64,000 nucleotides of DNA from Paracamarosporium sp. OC-R06-R3 (taxonomy: Eukaryota; Ascomycota; Dothideomycetes; Pleosporales; Didymosphaeriaceae), in the NCBI GenBank assembly GCA_019828545.1, contig JACVRA010000144.1, positions 124,001 to 188,000 of the forward strand. The letters are read 5' to 3'. The notes beneath the pieces are model-generated. The model saw only the letters and a program-made list of their open reading frames with translations. It did no database searches and was not told the DNA's origin. The position numbers and the translations under genes are program-made. Positions 45,324-56,578 of this stretch are shown piece after piece. Position 1 is the stretch's first letter; each line of letters begins with the position of its first letter.

Positions 45324-46652
45324 ATGTCCTCCCCCAAAGTGTCGTCCATTGATGCTCAAACGATAATTGCAGCGGACTCGATCCTGCGTGTTCTCAAAGG
45401 TGTTGTCGTAGCCACTAAAGCGACAGAGAATCTCCAGGTCGCATTGGAGGACCGCATTTACCATTGTGCAAAGGCTGAGAACGAATTTGTGTCATCCGGA
45501 GCTTCTGGATCGACGCACAGCGCATCGCTTCCCTTTAATCAATGGAAAACAGCCCTCGTATCCCCCACTAGCGACGTTAAGCATGGAGTTCGACAGCTGG
45601 CACAGATAACACTAGCAGTTGCATTGCTGCGAGAAAAGACGCGGAACGGAACAGCCGTCGATGCAGAGAGTCTAGACCTGATTTGGAGCTTCGTTTACAA
45701 CGCGATCATTAGCGAGTACAAGACCGAACTTCAATTCAGCGTCACTCGAAGCGCGCAAGGTTTCCTTGCCGTTCCGTTGTGCAGTCTGATCGAAAACGGG
45801 CGCATAGACGAGCTATGGCGATTGCATACGTGGCTGCCAGATGGGCAACGCGGCGTCTCTGAAGAGGTTTGCATTCACGCCCACAATCCTTTCGGACAGA
45901 GTTGGATTCTGCTCGGCCAAGGCACAGATTGTACTTTTGAGGTTACAAAATCGGATGATGCCTCTCATGCCACTCATGCTGCCTATGAATGCTGTTACAT
46001 GGGTGCAGACAACAAACAAAGCACATCGGGGTATCAGACGCACCAAACGAGTTCAACAATTAGAAACACAGGAAAGCTTTTCACAGTACGTGCTGGTGGC
46101 CGCGAACCGCACACTCGTGACATGACGTATTCTGTTCCGGGCGGCGCCTACCATCGATCGATTGTGTCTGGCAGCAAGCTTCATGCAACACTTTTCGTCT
46201 TCGATGCTTCTCGTGGTTATGATGAGAACGCCTCTGTTTTGGGACCGAAAGATGGTACGGAGTACTGTCAGCCTCGAGACCCAGGAGACATCACACCTAG
46301 GGTCCTAGCACAAGTGGTTGACGCAACAAGAAAGTGGGAACAAGCGCAGGGCAGCGTATCGCATGGAATGATTGAAAATGACACCATAATGGCATATTAC
46401 CGATATTTCCGCGCTCGGGGATTGTTGGAGACAGGGCGGCGAAGCGATGCCCTCCAGTATCTTTATCCGACAGAAGGCTTGTCACCAATGCAGGTTTTCG
46501 CTCAGGATTCCTCACAACAACACAACGATTACTTGGACGTGCTTTCTCAGTTTGGAATCGTGCAAGACATCGCGAGCCCAGGGAAAGCGGGAGCATCTGA
46601 TGCTTCCTTGCAATTTAACGCCAACGCCCTGCACGAACGTCAGCAACTGTAA
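45324..46652 (+). CDS. Cupin-domain protein of unknown function
   Basis: Intronless gene for 442 residues; the ATG lies in a good context (CACCATG). The N-terminal ~150 residues are helical and match nothing I know. The middle has both cupin marks. Motif 1-like CIHAHNPFGQSWILLGQG gives H185 and H187, with Gln192 where many cupins have Glu. Motif 2-like VPGGAYHRS at 271-279 has PxGxxH with H277. These could bind a metal ion as in RmlC-type cupins or thiol dioxygenases. A helical C-terminal region follows (TPRVLAQVVDATRKW, YYRYFRARGLLETGRRSDALQYL). No signal peptide or membrane span, so it is probably cytosolic. The gene is convergent with the TPR-TIR gene, 147 bases between stops. The enzyme activity is not known. 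Confidence 0.75.
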   Translation: MSSPKVSSIDAQTIIAADSILRVLKGVVVATKATENLQVALEDRIYHCAKAENEFVSSGASGSTHSASLPFNQWKTALVSPTSDVKHGVRQLAQITLAVALLREKTRNGTAVDAESLDLIWSFVYNAIISEYKTELQFSVTRSAQGFLAVPLCSLIENGRIDELWRLHTWLPDGQRGVSEEVCIHAHNPFGQSWILLGQGTDCTFEVTKSDDASHATHAAYECCYMGADNKQSTSGYQTHQTSSTIRNTGKLFTVRAGGREPHTRDMTYSVPGGAYHRSIVSGSKLHATLFVFDASRGYDENASVLGPKDGTEYCQPRDPGDITPRVLAQVVDATRKWEQAQGSVSHGMIENDTIMAYYRYFRARGLLETGRRSDALQYLYPTEGLSPMQVFAQDSSQQHNDYLDVLSQFGIVQDIASPGKAGASDASLQFNANALHERQQL

Positions 46653-46799
46653 GCTACTTCTCCTGTCAAAATAGTATGGATGGCTAAACAATAACTTGTA
46701 GATTGACGGTATAGTATTGCAAGAGATAGTTATGTCGGTTTATGTATAGAGGTATGATAAGGTAGGCAGTGAAAATACAAGGCATGACATATATATCCA

Positions 46800-48752
46800 T
46801 TACTTAGAGTCATCTTTTCCCAGTAGCTTGCTTTGCCTCATAAGAAAATCAATCTTTGGCCTATCCGTCTTTTCTTTCGTAAGCTTCAACTTGCCGACCT
46901 CAAATATGCGCGCAGTGTTTGCTTGCTTTAGGCTACCATCAGAATACTCCCACCATGCGTGGAGACCATATGAGTCCATCAATGCTCCCATGAGCATAAC
47001 CTCTACTGCACACCAGGCTCGCTCGTAATATGTATTGTCGACTAGACTGATCAATGCGTTGCATTGAGTTACTGCGAGGGGTAGCGCATCCACACCCCGC
47101 AATTTCTCTTGCTCGTCATCTTGGTCGATGCAGGCGTAATCCTATAACCATCGTATTAGTTGGCCGGAAAGTGTCTTAAGTAGAAGAACTTACTAGCCAC
47201 AAACCAACCCGGCTTGGCGGTATGGAAGGGGTTTTCTTGAGGAATTCTTCTATCGCGCTCTTCATACGAAGCCACTGGCTTCCATGAGCATCATCTGGCC
47301 TGTTTCCACCGATCCAGCGGTAGGAAATGAAGATTATATAATCTTCTGCACCCGTTTTTGCGTTATCATGTTCAACTGAGAATTCTTTAGCTAGTCCCGC
47401 TGTGGAGATAGGAAGTTGACCGTGGCTTAGAAAGTCGGTGTATTTTAGATAGCGGAAGGTACTGAACATGAGTCGCTCCTTTGTGTCATCTGACAAGAAT
47501 TTAGCGTATGTGGATCTCAATTTCTTGAAGACTTCGGCAGGTTTGAGTCTAAGTAAAGGCCGAATATGTTCTTGGAGGATGGTCCGATATTGTCGTCGTA
47601 TCTCCGATTGACGTCTACGGGCGGCGATCTCAGCATTGACTCTTTTTTGTATCGCTTCCTCGCCGAGCTCTGGCTGCTGAGTTTGTAGATCTTGATAGAG
47701 GGCTTTTTGTAAAGCTTCTACGATTATAGGGATAGCATCTCTCGCATCTGGACTGTCGCTCAACACAGCATGGTCCAAGGCACTGAAGCCTTGTTCGTCA
47801 AAGGAGTCGAAATCAACACCAGCAGTTGCCATGAGCTGCAAATACTGGTTGAACTCTTGTCCAGGCTCTTTGCAAAGTGCCATAGCGGAATTGCATGTAC
47901 CCCGTTTGGCGTTCCACTGCTGCAGAGCTTCTTCTTTTTGACCATTATTCCATAGCGCATTACCGTAGAAAAACTTGGAGAAGCCGGTGACAGTAGGGTC
48001 TTCTCTTGTTTGCAGACGTTGAGACTCTTCGGCTACACGGACAGCCTCTTCGGTATTGCCTAAAGCAATATGACATAGTGTCAATCGATCTCTTCCTATC
48101 GTCGCCCAAGCCCGAGCCATTTCAACTGTAGGTCTTGATCGAGGCTTCTCGGTCCGTAGACGTTGCTCTAACTCTTGAGCTCGTGTGATACGTTCACTCA
48201 GCTGAGATGTGGCAGTCTTCAACAAGTTAACGTCTTGCGGTTGTGTCTGTACCGCTAGGTTGTAAGCGCACATGCCCTCATTACCAATGGCTCGGCAGAT
48301 CTCTGCATCCGCTTCGACACTTTGAGGTTCATTACGAGCTAGGCGACCTTGCTCACGGAAAGCATCCCTTGCTTCAACAAACCGGCCATTATGTCTTGCC
48401 ATTACCCCGAGCTCTCCTAATCACTGAATTAGTAAAGTGGAATAAAGCAGTAGCAAAGCCATCGCTCACCAAGTACAGAGGCCTTGAAAGTCGAAGTCGC
48501 TTGTGGATATACATCAAGTGATTCTTGAAGTGTCTTCTCAGCTTTATCGTATTGTCCTAAGCGTCTCCAAATGCCCGCCATCTCATAAAAAAGCTCCTGT
48601 TTTCGTTGTGAAACATCTGGAAATCCCGGCTCCTCGCATATAACTAAAGCTTCCTGCAACAGCCGAAGCTTCTCCTGCCACTTTGCCGTTTTATGGTACT
48701 CGTTCGCTCTTGTGATTAGGTCATCGTACTTTTGTAAGGAGTCTGAAGACAT
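46800..48752 (-). CDS. TPR-TIR domain protein
   Basis: Predicted 615-residue signalling protein. Three exons (48752-48470, 48416-47194, 47141-46800) with 53- and 52-base introns in matching phase. Residues 1 to about 270 are TPR-like helical repeats (WQEKLRLLQEALVICEEPG, QYDKAEKTLQESLDVYP, GRFVEARDAFREQGRLA, KEEALQQWNAKRG). A single ankyrin-like unit (AGVDFDSFDEQGFSALDHAV) lies near 295-315, followed by a basic helical linker. The C-terminal TIR-like domain starts about 451: EDYIIFISYRWIGG, then DYACIDQDDEQEK (503-515), LPLAVTQCNALISLVD, and YYERAWCAVEVMLMG, where E549 aligns with the catalytic glutamate of NAD-cleaving TIRs. Such proteins act in NLR-like or cell-death signalling elsewhere; here the role is inferred. 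Its convergent neighbour is a cupin protein. Confidence 0.8.
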
Positions 48753-49587
48753 GATGGACTGAACGCCTGACGGCCAGCAGTAGCTAGGACTTCACTATCA
48801 ATTATTTCAGAAAAAGACACACATAAGGTTGAAGAGGGAGGTGGGGTATTCTAGAGTACCTAGGCGCATATGGCCAAGCCTCTAATGGTCTAATTACAGA
48901 CGGCACACGTTGCAGGCGCCCCTCATACATATGATAATCATCGGGTATCGCAACTCAATATCTACTGACTGTTGATCAGGATGAATTACTTCGAGACAAT
49001 TCTCTATTAGGGCATTCTGGAGTGGTAACATTAATGCGTGAGGAAACACAAAAGCTGGAACTGTTCTTGCCGCCTTCCTGCTTGGTATAGCGGGTTCCTA
49101 GAGTTAGATTAGTTTAGCTCAAAGCCTAGACCATAGATGGAATTATGACGAATGATGTTCAATCTGGAATGAGAGTATTGTCGTGCGAGAAGGATTCAGC
49201 CGCATGCTCATCGCGATACTTGGTCAATAAAGTGCCTGCCTTCCTTATACATTCAATCGCTCCCGATCGATTATTTTTTCAAACCGATATGCAACTGAGC
49301 CGGCGTAGAGTTACCTTCTACCTTCTGTGGAATATGAGTGAACACGAATAGCGCTGCTATAGCAAGATATTGCCACGGGCTGCATTGTCCACGCCCTAAA
49401 ATACATAGAGGGCTGCGCGGATTCGGACCACGCGGAACGAAAATTCCTTACACATTCCTTGACCAAGCCGCAAGATCGTTGCAGGGTTTTTTTTGGTTCA
49501 TGGGGCCTAGAAGGAGACGTATTTTCGATTGGTGCTTCTATCAGTTCAGCATTTAGAATTCTACATTATCTCCTTGCTTTCACTAAT
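48753..49587. other. Intergenic region
   Basis: About 835 bases, AT-rich near 48.8-49.1 kb. It holds the TPR-TIR promoter and the downstream end of the next transporter gene. No supported frame or RNA. Confidence 0.4.
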
Positions 49588-51234
49588 TTAGACGTCTCTA
49601 AAGTTAGTGGTTTCAAAAATACCCCATTTATCCCTCTCCTGCTGAATTGCGCTGGCCTTCTCCGTTACCTTCGTCTCTTTTGCCACCGCCAGCTCCTCCG
49701 CAAACCTACTCCTCTTCCGGATTTCCGGCCCATAGTAATAGAACACCCACACCGGTAGACAGAAAAGAGCTGCCAGACCAAATAGAACAAGCTGTGAGTT
49801 GCGAATACCAAGACTCCTATACATTTTTCCTGTATAGAGCGCACACATGCCGGCGAGGAAATCGCGTGCAAAACCGTTACCGCCGGTAGCTGACGCCGAA
49901 TACTCTCCGTAAGCCGCAACCATGTAATCGATGGTGGCATAATAGATGCTGAAGTTTGCCATGCCGATGAGCACGCTGAAGATGATGACGCCGGACCAAT
50001 GGAGCGGTGGGCCCGAGGCGACGAAAGCAGTGCCCAGCAGACCAAGCGGTAGAAGAACAACCTGAAAGAGTAACCACCAGAGTCTTGACTCCGGTTGGAG
50101 GATCTCGCCATTCCGACGTCGATGTTCATGCCGCGCAGTCACCGGCAGGAAGCTGAAGTAGCCAAGGGCGTACGACGTAGCGAGCGGGATCAGTGTCAAG
50201 CTAATCTGTGTAGGAGAAAAGGACCATTGCGCAAAGACGTAAGCATAGCTCTCGAAAAAGCTGAAAATAAGGGCATCGGCAAATCCCGACAGGAGTGAGA
50301 GGAAGAGAACAATCGGTTCCGTCAACAGCATTCTGTATGGTCTCCACATTGTGCTAAGAATCTCCCTGCGGTCGAACTGTTGCCAGAACTTCTTACCCCA
50401 GTTGACAGCCTCATTTGGGCCATAGACCTCCTCTTCTGCACTCTTCCTCATTCTCTTCGCCTCCGCGTCCAGCATCTTCGTTGCACGGGTCTCTTTTGCT
50501 ACCAAGAAGTGGATAAACTGTGTAACGACGCTGAACATGAGTTGAATCCAGAAATTCCAGCGCCAATGGAGATATTGCTGGATAGGGCCGCCACAGATAC
50601 CACCGAAGACCGCACCAAGACAGCTCCAGAGGGAAGCCCAGAGCACGGCGTGCGCTTGCGAATCTGCGTCGAACATGTCTGCGATCATACCCATAGTCAC
50701 GGATCCACCTGCACTACTCAGCCCTCCAATGGCTCGTCCGGCAATTATACCGCCAAAACTTGGACTCAGCCCGCATATTGCTATACCTATATTGACGCCG
50801 AAGAGAGATGCCTGCATGACACTCCGTCGTCCAAGCTCCTCACTCCATGGCGCCCATAACTCGCAACCAAAGGCGTAAGGTACGAGAAATGCGACCATAC
50901 CCATACGAGCATTGTTGGTGCCGAAATACTCATTAAGCGGTTCTACAGCATTAGAATAAATCGCCGCGTTGAAATTCATGCTCGTCTGACAGAGGGCAAC
51001 GACAGTGAGGAGAGTCCATTTTTTCTTCTTAGACCAAGCGTTGGCCGTTTTATCAAAGTCTTCGTATTCGTTGAGGATGCGTTTTCCGACAAGGGAAGCA
51101 GCGATGGGCTTGCCATTGATGAGGGTGGGAGTAGTCGGTGGGCTTAAGCTGGTCACAGTAGTATCCGCTGTAACGAGTCTAAATTCATCATCTGGCTTTT
51201 GAGATGCGAGACGAGCATATGGGGGAGTATCCAT
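49588..51234 (-). CDS. MFS multidrug/polyamine-type transporter (DHA1)
   Basis: Intronless gene for 548 residues with about 12 membrane spans. The N-terminal cytosolic tail ends NEYEDFDKTANAWSKKKKW. TM1 contains ALCQTSMNFNAAIYSNAVEPL. WAPWSEELGRRSVMQ is the motif A loop. GRAIGGLSSAGGSVTMGMIADMF covers TM4-5 and WRWNFWIQLMF follows TM6. A long central loop (about residues 255-315) carries many charged residues. The second half contains FSPTQISLTLIPLATSYALGY and GNGFARDFLAGMCALYTGKMY. Overall it resembles fungal DHA1 exporters; the exported compound is unknown. The intact intronless frame and normal composition argue for a working gene in an otherwise accessory stretch. Confidence 0.9.
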   Translation of the reverse strand: MDTPPYARLASQKPDDEFRLVTADTTVTSLSPPTTPTLINGKPIAASLVGKRILNEYEDFDKTANAWSKKKKWTLLTVVALCQTSMNFNAAIYSNAVEPLNEYFGTNNARMGMVAFLVPYAFGCELWAPWSEELGRRSVMQASLFGVNIGIAICGLSPSFGGIIAGRAIGGLSSAGGSVTMGMIADMFDADSQAHAVLWASLWSCLGAVFGGICGGPIQQYLHWRWNFWIQLMFSVVTQFIHFLVAKETRATKMLDAEAKRMRKSAEEEVYGPNEAVNWGKKFWQQFDRREILSTMWRPYRMLLTEPIVLFLSLLSGFADALIFSFFESYAYVFAQWSFSPTQISLTLIPLATSYALGYFSFLPVTARHEHRRRNGEILQPESRLWWLLFQVVLLPLGLLGTAFVASGPPLHWSGVIIFSVLIGMANFSIYYATIDYMVAAYGEYSASATGGNGFARDFLAGMCALYTGKMYRSLGIRNSQLVLFGLAALFCLPVWVFYYYGPEIRKRSRFAEELAVAKETKVTEKASAIQQERDKWGIFETTNFRDV

Positions 51235-51906
51235 AACCGCGGTTATAGATTAGGTGTCTAGAATGGGTGTTGGTGTGCCTGCAATGGTGGTTGTAGGTGC
51301 GAAGACACGTTGTGCTGAGCAGAAGTTTAAGTCGCTTTGCTCAGTGATTGTCATTGAGGAGTAGAAAAAAAGGGGAATTTCCAGCTTTTGTGCACTCTAT
51401 ATATAAGAACTAATTGTATTCGTAATCTGGGCTAGTTCAATGGATTGAAACGGTTGAGGTGCGCTAGTTTTCACATAGTATGTGAACCATGGAATTTAAG
51501 CCGGAGGATTGGACGGCTCGGGTGTACCAAGAATATTCTGAGCATGGTAGATGAAGTGTTCCCGATGCGGCACAACATCGACTCAATAGAATACAAAGCC
51601 ATGTGACCGTAAGTATATGACTGTAGGATAAAGCGGAAACTGCAATCCTTCACCTACCCCAAGTCTGAGCACACCGTGAACACTGTGATCTAAAGAATCA
51701 CTTGATCCACAAGAAAAGAGTTGCAAGTCGCATTCTAGCTTGTACATGTGTTTTCATTTGAAACCGAGAGCAGGAATCATCTGGGTATAAATCATCAGTG
51801 TATGAATAGTACAGTCTCTCGTAAGCCATTGCCAGCTTAAGCGATGCTATGCTTATGATCAAGATCAAACTTCTCCTACCATCTCCCACTCCCAGAAGTC
51901 ATCCAT
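51235..51906. other. Intergenic region
   Basis: Holds the transporter promoter and the 3' side of the HAUS6-like gene. AT-rich TATATATAAG lies near 51399-51408, about 165 bases upstream of the transporter ATG. No gene is supported. Confidence 0.4.
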
Positions 51907-54260
51907 TTATCGATACGCCCTTCTTCTCAACGGGCTGTCCTGCTCGTACTCCTCTTCATCCTCTTCATTGTCCACATCCCCAAGATCCACACCCGTAACA
52001 TCCTCTTCAAACTCTTCCTCGTCCTTTTCTTGTGCCGGCGTTCCAAAGATTGGGCTAGTCGCAATCCTTGGACGACTCTTGAATACCCTATCATAGTCCA
52101 CATCATCACTGAACAGATCCTCCTTCGGCGTTTTCTCGGCATCCTCCTCTACCGTCAAAAACTCTGATTTACGGGCGCGGGGAGTGTCAAACTGGTTGAC
52201 TGGGAATACCTGAGACTGCCGTGCCGGCTTGCGTCTCTCTCTAGGTGCAAGCGAGGCGCGCGGTTTGGAGGACATGGCTGCCATGCTGAGGCGAGTGCGT
52301 TCCATCAGAGCCGCATGCTTGTCGTTGACTGTAGGAGACTCTGGGAGCGGTAGAGAAGGCGACTCGGTGATGGGCTCAAAGCTGGCCGTGCGGACCATGG
52401 ACAAGCGTGTGCGCTCCATGAGGGACAAGCGTGGCTGAGATTTCTTGACCGGGGACGGGGTAGCGTCGCCAATAGTGGACACGATTTGCGCAGCAAGGGC
52501 CTCCTCAGAACTGAGTGATGGAGGTTCGAGGATGGGTGGCTCGGAAGGGAAGTAAGAGCTTGCGACAGGCGGAGAGGATGTGGGCGAAGACGGCGCAATA
52601 TGAGGTGCCGTTCTAGGCGACCCGACAGGTGGAAGATGATCAGAGACCCTGACGTCTTGGGCGACATTGTGAAGAGGGACCGAAGGTGATTCGACAGGAG
52701 AGATAGGCGCGGAAGTGTGAAGCGTAGATGCCTGTCCTATTAGGGTCGCTTCAGAGTCCATGGGAGGTGCCAAAATCGGCTGGGTAGAATCTAAACGATT
52801 CCTTGGAACAATATTATCGTATTTGGTCCTCGATGAAAACGCCATCTTAGACTTGTTTGAGAAACTGGCAGTTTTCTTGGAAACAGAGTCTAACCGTGAT
52901 TCCTGGTGTTGAATAGGCGGGTGAGTAGCATGTCCGGCTCGCGTTGGCGGCGCCATAGAAGACCGGTTGTGCCTTGCCGAAGCCACCTGAGACAATCTCT
53001 CATCCATCTCAAGTATGATGTCCTGATATGTTGGACGCAACCCTGGTCGTTGGATGGGCTCACTCTCAGAAACCTTCGGCTGTAGCTGGAGTTGCACATG
53101 GTCGTCGAATTTGAAGTCTGGTACGGTAGTTGTAGCTTTCTTTGGTTGCTCAGTCGCAACGTTCCCTGTCTGCATTTTTTCGTGAAAGTTCTTCCATTTC
53201 TGCAATCTCGTCTTTTGTTCGTCGACCCTCAGCTGCAGGTCCTCCAACAGACCAATTTCTGGCACAGCGTCTTCAAGTTTTCGTCCCTGCTGGACAACTC
53301 GCCATACCTTATCGAATGGGCTGTTCAGAAAGACAGCGTCGGCTTGGACGTCGTCCCCGTGCAGCATTACATCTACCCATCTCTGGTCGCCGATCCAGTT
53401 ATCCTTCAACTGCTTCTTGATCGCATCCGCTTCTCTTTGCGGGATAGCAGGTTTGCTGGCTCGTGGCGTTTCTGCAGTTTTCCGTATACGACGATTGATT
53501 TCGTCCGCCTTCGCATCCAACAGGTTCCCAAATTCGAGATATCTCCTCCGATTCTCATCTTTCCTTCGTAACACATTCGTAAGCGCAACTTTGTGTGCGA
53601 TGGCTAGAGGAAGCAGAGAAGCTTGCTCTTTATTCGAAAGTGTAGACGAGGTAGCCAGGGTGCGCGCGACTACTGCCTCGGTAGCACACTTCGGCTGGGT
53701 CGCCAACACTTTCTTTAAGACGATGGCAGAGAAGGAAGCCAAAATCTCGTAGAACTTCTCGCCCTTGCACTCGTCCAGCATAGTCTTCCGGAGGACAGCT
53801 TCTCTGCCCAAAACACCATCTTTCTTCAGTGTATCCAACGAGCGGTGTAGCGCGATGCGCAGGTTGCGAGACTGGAGCGGTTCGAGGGGCGGAAAGAAGG
53901 GCTGGAGCTTCTGTTGCAGGCATCAGTGCGAGTGAATATCAAGTAACACAGAAATCCTACCTGACTCGTTTCCACAGGGTCCCATATCTCGAACAGGCGA
54001 AAGAGAGACCATTCAGCCGCTTGGATACGCTGTTTCTGGTCTGCATTCTTCGCCGAGAAAGTTTGTACGGTTATTTGTGGCCAGTCCGGTCGTTGGTCAA
54101 GATTAAGCAGGCGCAAGTTGGTCACAAAGAGCCTGATGTCGGAGCACTGCAGCGGGTTGCTTACGGCCGGCTTGATGTTTGTTTTGAGAGACAGGCTGCG
54201 GGCAATCCCATTTGCGGTGTTTCCGGATACGGTTGAAGTTTGCGAGATAGTACGTGACAT
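51907..54260 (-). CDS. HAUS6-like augmin complex subunit
   Basis: Microtubule-nucleation factor: augmin recruits gamma-tubulin to existing microtubules in the spindle. Two exons (54260-53961, 53910-51907) with a 50-base intron (GTAGGA..ACAG, phase 0) give 767 residues. The HAUS6 N-terminal domain covers about 38-270: CSDIRLFVTNLRLLNLDQRPDWP, EWSLFRLFEIWDP, LQPFFPPLEPLQSRNLRIAL, GREAVLRKTMLDECKGEKFYEILASFS and TLSNKEQASLLPLAIAHKVAL. A coiled-coil region follows (LQLRVDEQKTRLQKW). From about 330 the protein is Ser/Pro-rich and disordered, with repeated MERTRLSM motifs and a very acidic end. The family call rests on the N-terminal block. Animal HAUS6 has a similar ordered-N, disordered-C layout. 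Confidence 0.82.
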
Positions 54261-54361
54261 GTTCGGGGTATATAATAGGCCATATGCGTCTGTCTATGAG
54301 CAGATCAGTGTTACACACACTTCACTCTCATCGTGAACCCTGGTGTTGCGAGGTCTAAACA
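54261..54361. promoter_or_regulatory. Very short divergent promoter (101 bases)
   Basis: Separates the HAUS6-like ATG from the first ATG of the HD-domain gene. TATATAATAGG on the plus strand near 54269 is TATA-like. If the second ATG of the HD gene is used, the gap is about 340 bases. Confidence 0.5.
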
Positions 54362-55590
54362 ATGCCCAGGCGCCTTCCTTTCTTTAGCCTAGCGCACCCG
54401 TTATCGATCGTCGACGCAGCGCCGGCGCGGCCACCATCATCACGTTTTCCTTGCTTGGATGCCGCCGCCTCCCTGCCGTTCTCCAGCTTCACGAAATCTC
54501 ACCCTCTGCTGTCGGGCAAACGCATCTCCTACTTACACCTTTCCCCTCGCAATCGCCCTGCACCTGCATCCAACCTTCATCTGCCCCTCATAAAGACCAT
54601 GATGACATCAGCGACCGCCAATGGCAAGACGAACGGCACTTCGGACAGCAGGCCCAGCACCGCCGACGAAAGCACACAGACCAATAGTTTCTCCGAGCCC
54701 CACGCCGGTGAACTGAACAAAAAAGAAGTGGAGAATGAGAGCCGCTGGTCGGTGGAGAGTGGTATGTCGTGAATTGGGAGCGCTGTCCGTATGCGACATC
54801 TTCATTCCACCTGTATATTCTCTGGCATAGAATCCTAGGGTGCAGCTTCTACTATGCGTCCTGAACAAACCGGCCTGCGTTGTGTTTGCTTTAGTTCCAA
54901 CATAGTAATACTCTAACTGACATGTCCACAGTACTATCCGAAGAGAAATTACGCTACGCCGAGAACACCGACTCCCCCATCCCCTTCTTCCATATCCTCG
55001 AGCGCCTGAAAACTACCAAACGTGCAGGATGGCGTCGCTTTGGCATCGAGGGCTGCGAGTCTATCTCTGATCATATGTACCGCATGTCCTTGATCACCAT
55101 GATGATGCCCGCGTCCCTTACCTCGAAACTCGACATGCCCAAGTGCACTCGCATGGCGCTGATCCACGACATGGCCGAATCTCTCGTTGGAGACATCACA
55201 CCCGTCGACAACGTCTCCAAGACTGAGAAGAGCAGGCGCGAGTCGGAGACCATGGACTACATCTGTACGAACCTGCTGGGCAAATTCAACGGCGGGCTCA
55301 ATGGTCAGCAAGTGAGGGCGATTTGGCAAGAGTACGAGGACAGCGAAACACCGGAGAGCAAGTTCGTGCACGACGTAGACAAGGTGGAGCTCATCTCGCA
55401 GATGGTCGAATACGAGCGCCAATACAAGGGCGAAAAAGATCTTGGTGAATTCACCTGGGTGACGACGAAGATAGTCTCTGAAGAAGTCAAGAACTGGTCG
55501 AACCAACTACTCTGGGAGCGGCTGGAGATGTGGAAGGGCTTTGGGAAGGAACCCAAGTGGGCGGACGGCACCAAACCGCGGTCCAAGTAG
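54362..55590 (+). CDS. HD-domain phosphohydrolase (HDDC2/YfbR type, 5'-deoxynucleotidase-like)
   Basis: Metal-dependent HD phosphohydrolase; relatives remove phosphate from deoxynucleoside 5'-monophosphates. Exon 1 (54362-54761) and exon 2 (54932-55590) flank a 170-base intron (GTATGT..ACAG, phase 1). The HD core has RAGWRRFGIEGCESISDHMYRMSLITMM (first His), ALIHDMAESLVGDITPVD (His-Asp pair) and KFVHDVDKVELISQMVEYE (final Asp). Two starts are possible. The first ATG gives 352 residues with a Pro/Ser/Arg-rich, nearly acid-free N-terminus that could target mitochondria. ATG at 54599 (followed at once by a second ATG) gives 273 residues, close to the usual family size. I report the longer form; the shorter may be the main product. 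Confidence 0.88.
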
Positions 55591-56578
55591 GGTCTCTCCT
55601 AAGGCGAATGCAAGCGTTTCAGGGGGATCTCGATTGAGGCGTATGCGTTTTTTCATAGCCTGTGAGTGTTTCCGGCATGGTATAGCGCAGCATCGGGGGA
55701 GTGAGTAGGGAAGCGCGTATTTGGCGTTCAAGAAGGTTTAGAACACACTGGTGAGCCTTGAGACTCATGATATCCCTAGAATCATCTATTCGGAGTATTG
55801 ATACTATGCCTCCTGTCTATTTTGTTCTTTGCATTGTATTCTTTCCCAAGTCCGTACGTCGCACAATCCGCTACGACATCTCGCAACCTCGCCACCTACG
55901 TTTGACCGACAGAACTAAGATTTATCACCAGTTACCGAAGTACAATAGGAAAACAGTGGTCCTTGTATTCTCTCTTGACACGATGTGTCCGCGGCCTGCG
56001 CAACTTCCATACTTGCTTCAAACAGATCGGTAAGTGGTTAAATAGTTCGAGACATTCATGGCTTCTAAGAAGTAGAGCAAGATTCTACCGGCAACGCCTT
56101 CGACGTTGGCATTTCGAGTCTTGCTCATTCGTAGTAAGGCATGCATTATTATGCTGTACACATCTCTGTGGGAAGAGGATGTATCGTCGACGAATCATTG
56201 AACGAGCTACCTTTCTCATACGTATAGCCAGTCAAGATATCTCAGCAGGACATAATGAAATCCGCAAACACGTACTCCCTCCCTAGGAGTCGGAACTGCT
56301 TTAGGCTCCCACCGGATATTTTCATCACGATTCCATATCACGATTCCTCACGATACCAGACCAGATAACTCCAAAGGCATCATCGCAATTACAACATCAT
56401 TCTCATGTCTAACAAACTCGCAATCATTACAGCGTTACCCCATACCCCAAACTCTCCTCGTCGTCCTAATCACCATATCCAAACAATACAACGCCAACTG
56501 ACCCAACCAAAACCTAGATCAGAAACCCCTCACTTCTTCGTCCTAAATCTCTTCCCTCCACAACCCTACTACTCAGCC
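55591..56578. other. Intergenic region between convergent genes
   Basis: About 1 kb with no supported gene. Two 3' ends meet here. Short frames (up to 107 codons) lack support. Confidence 0.45.
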
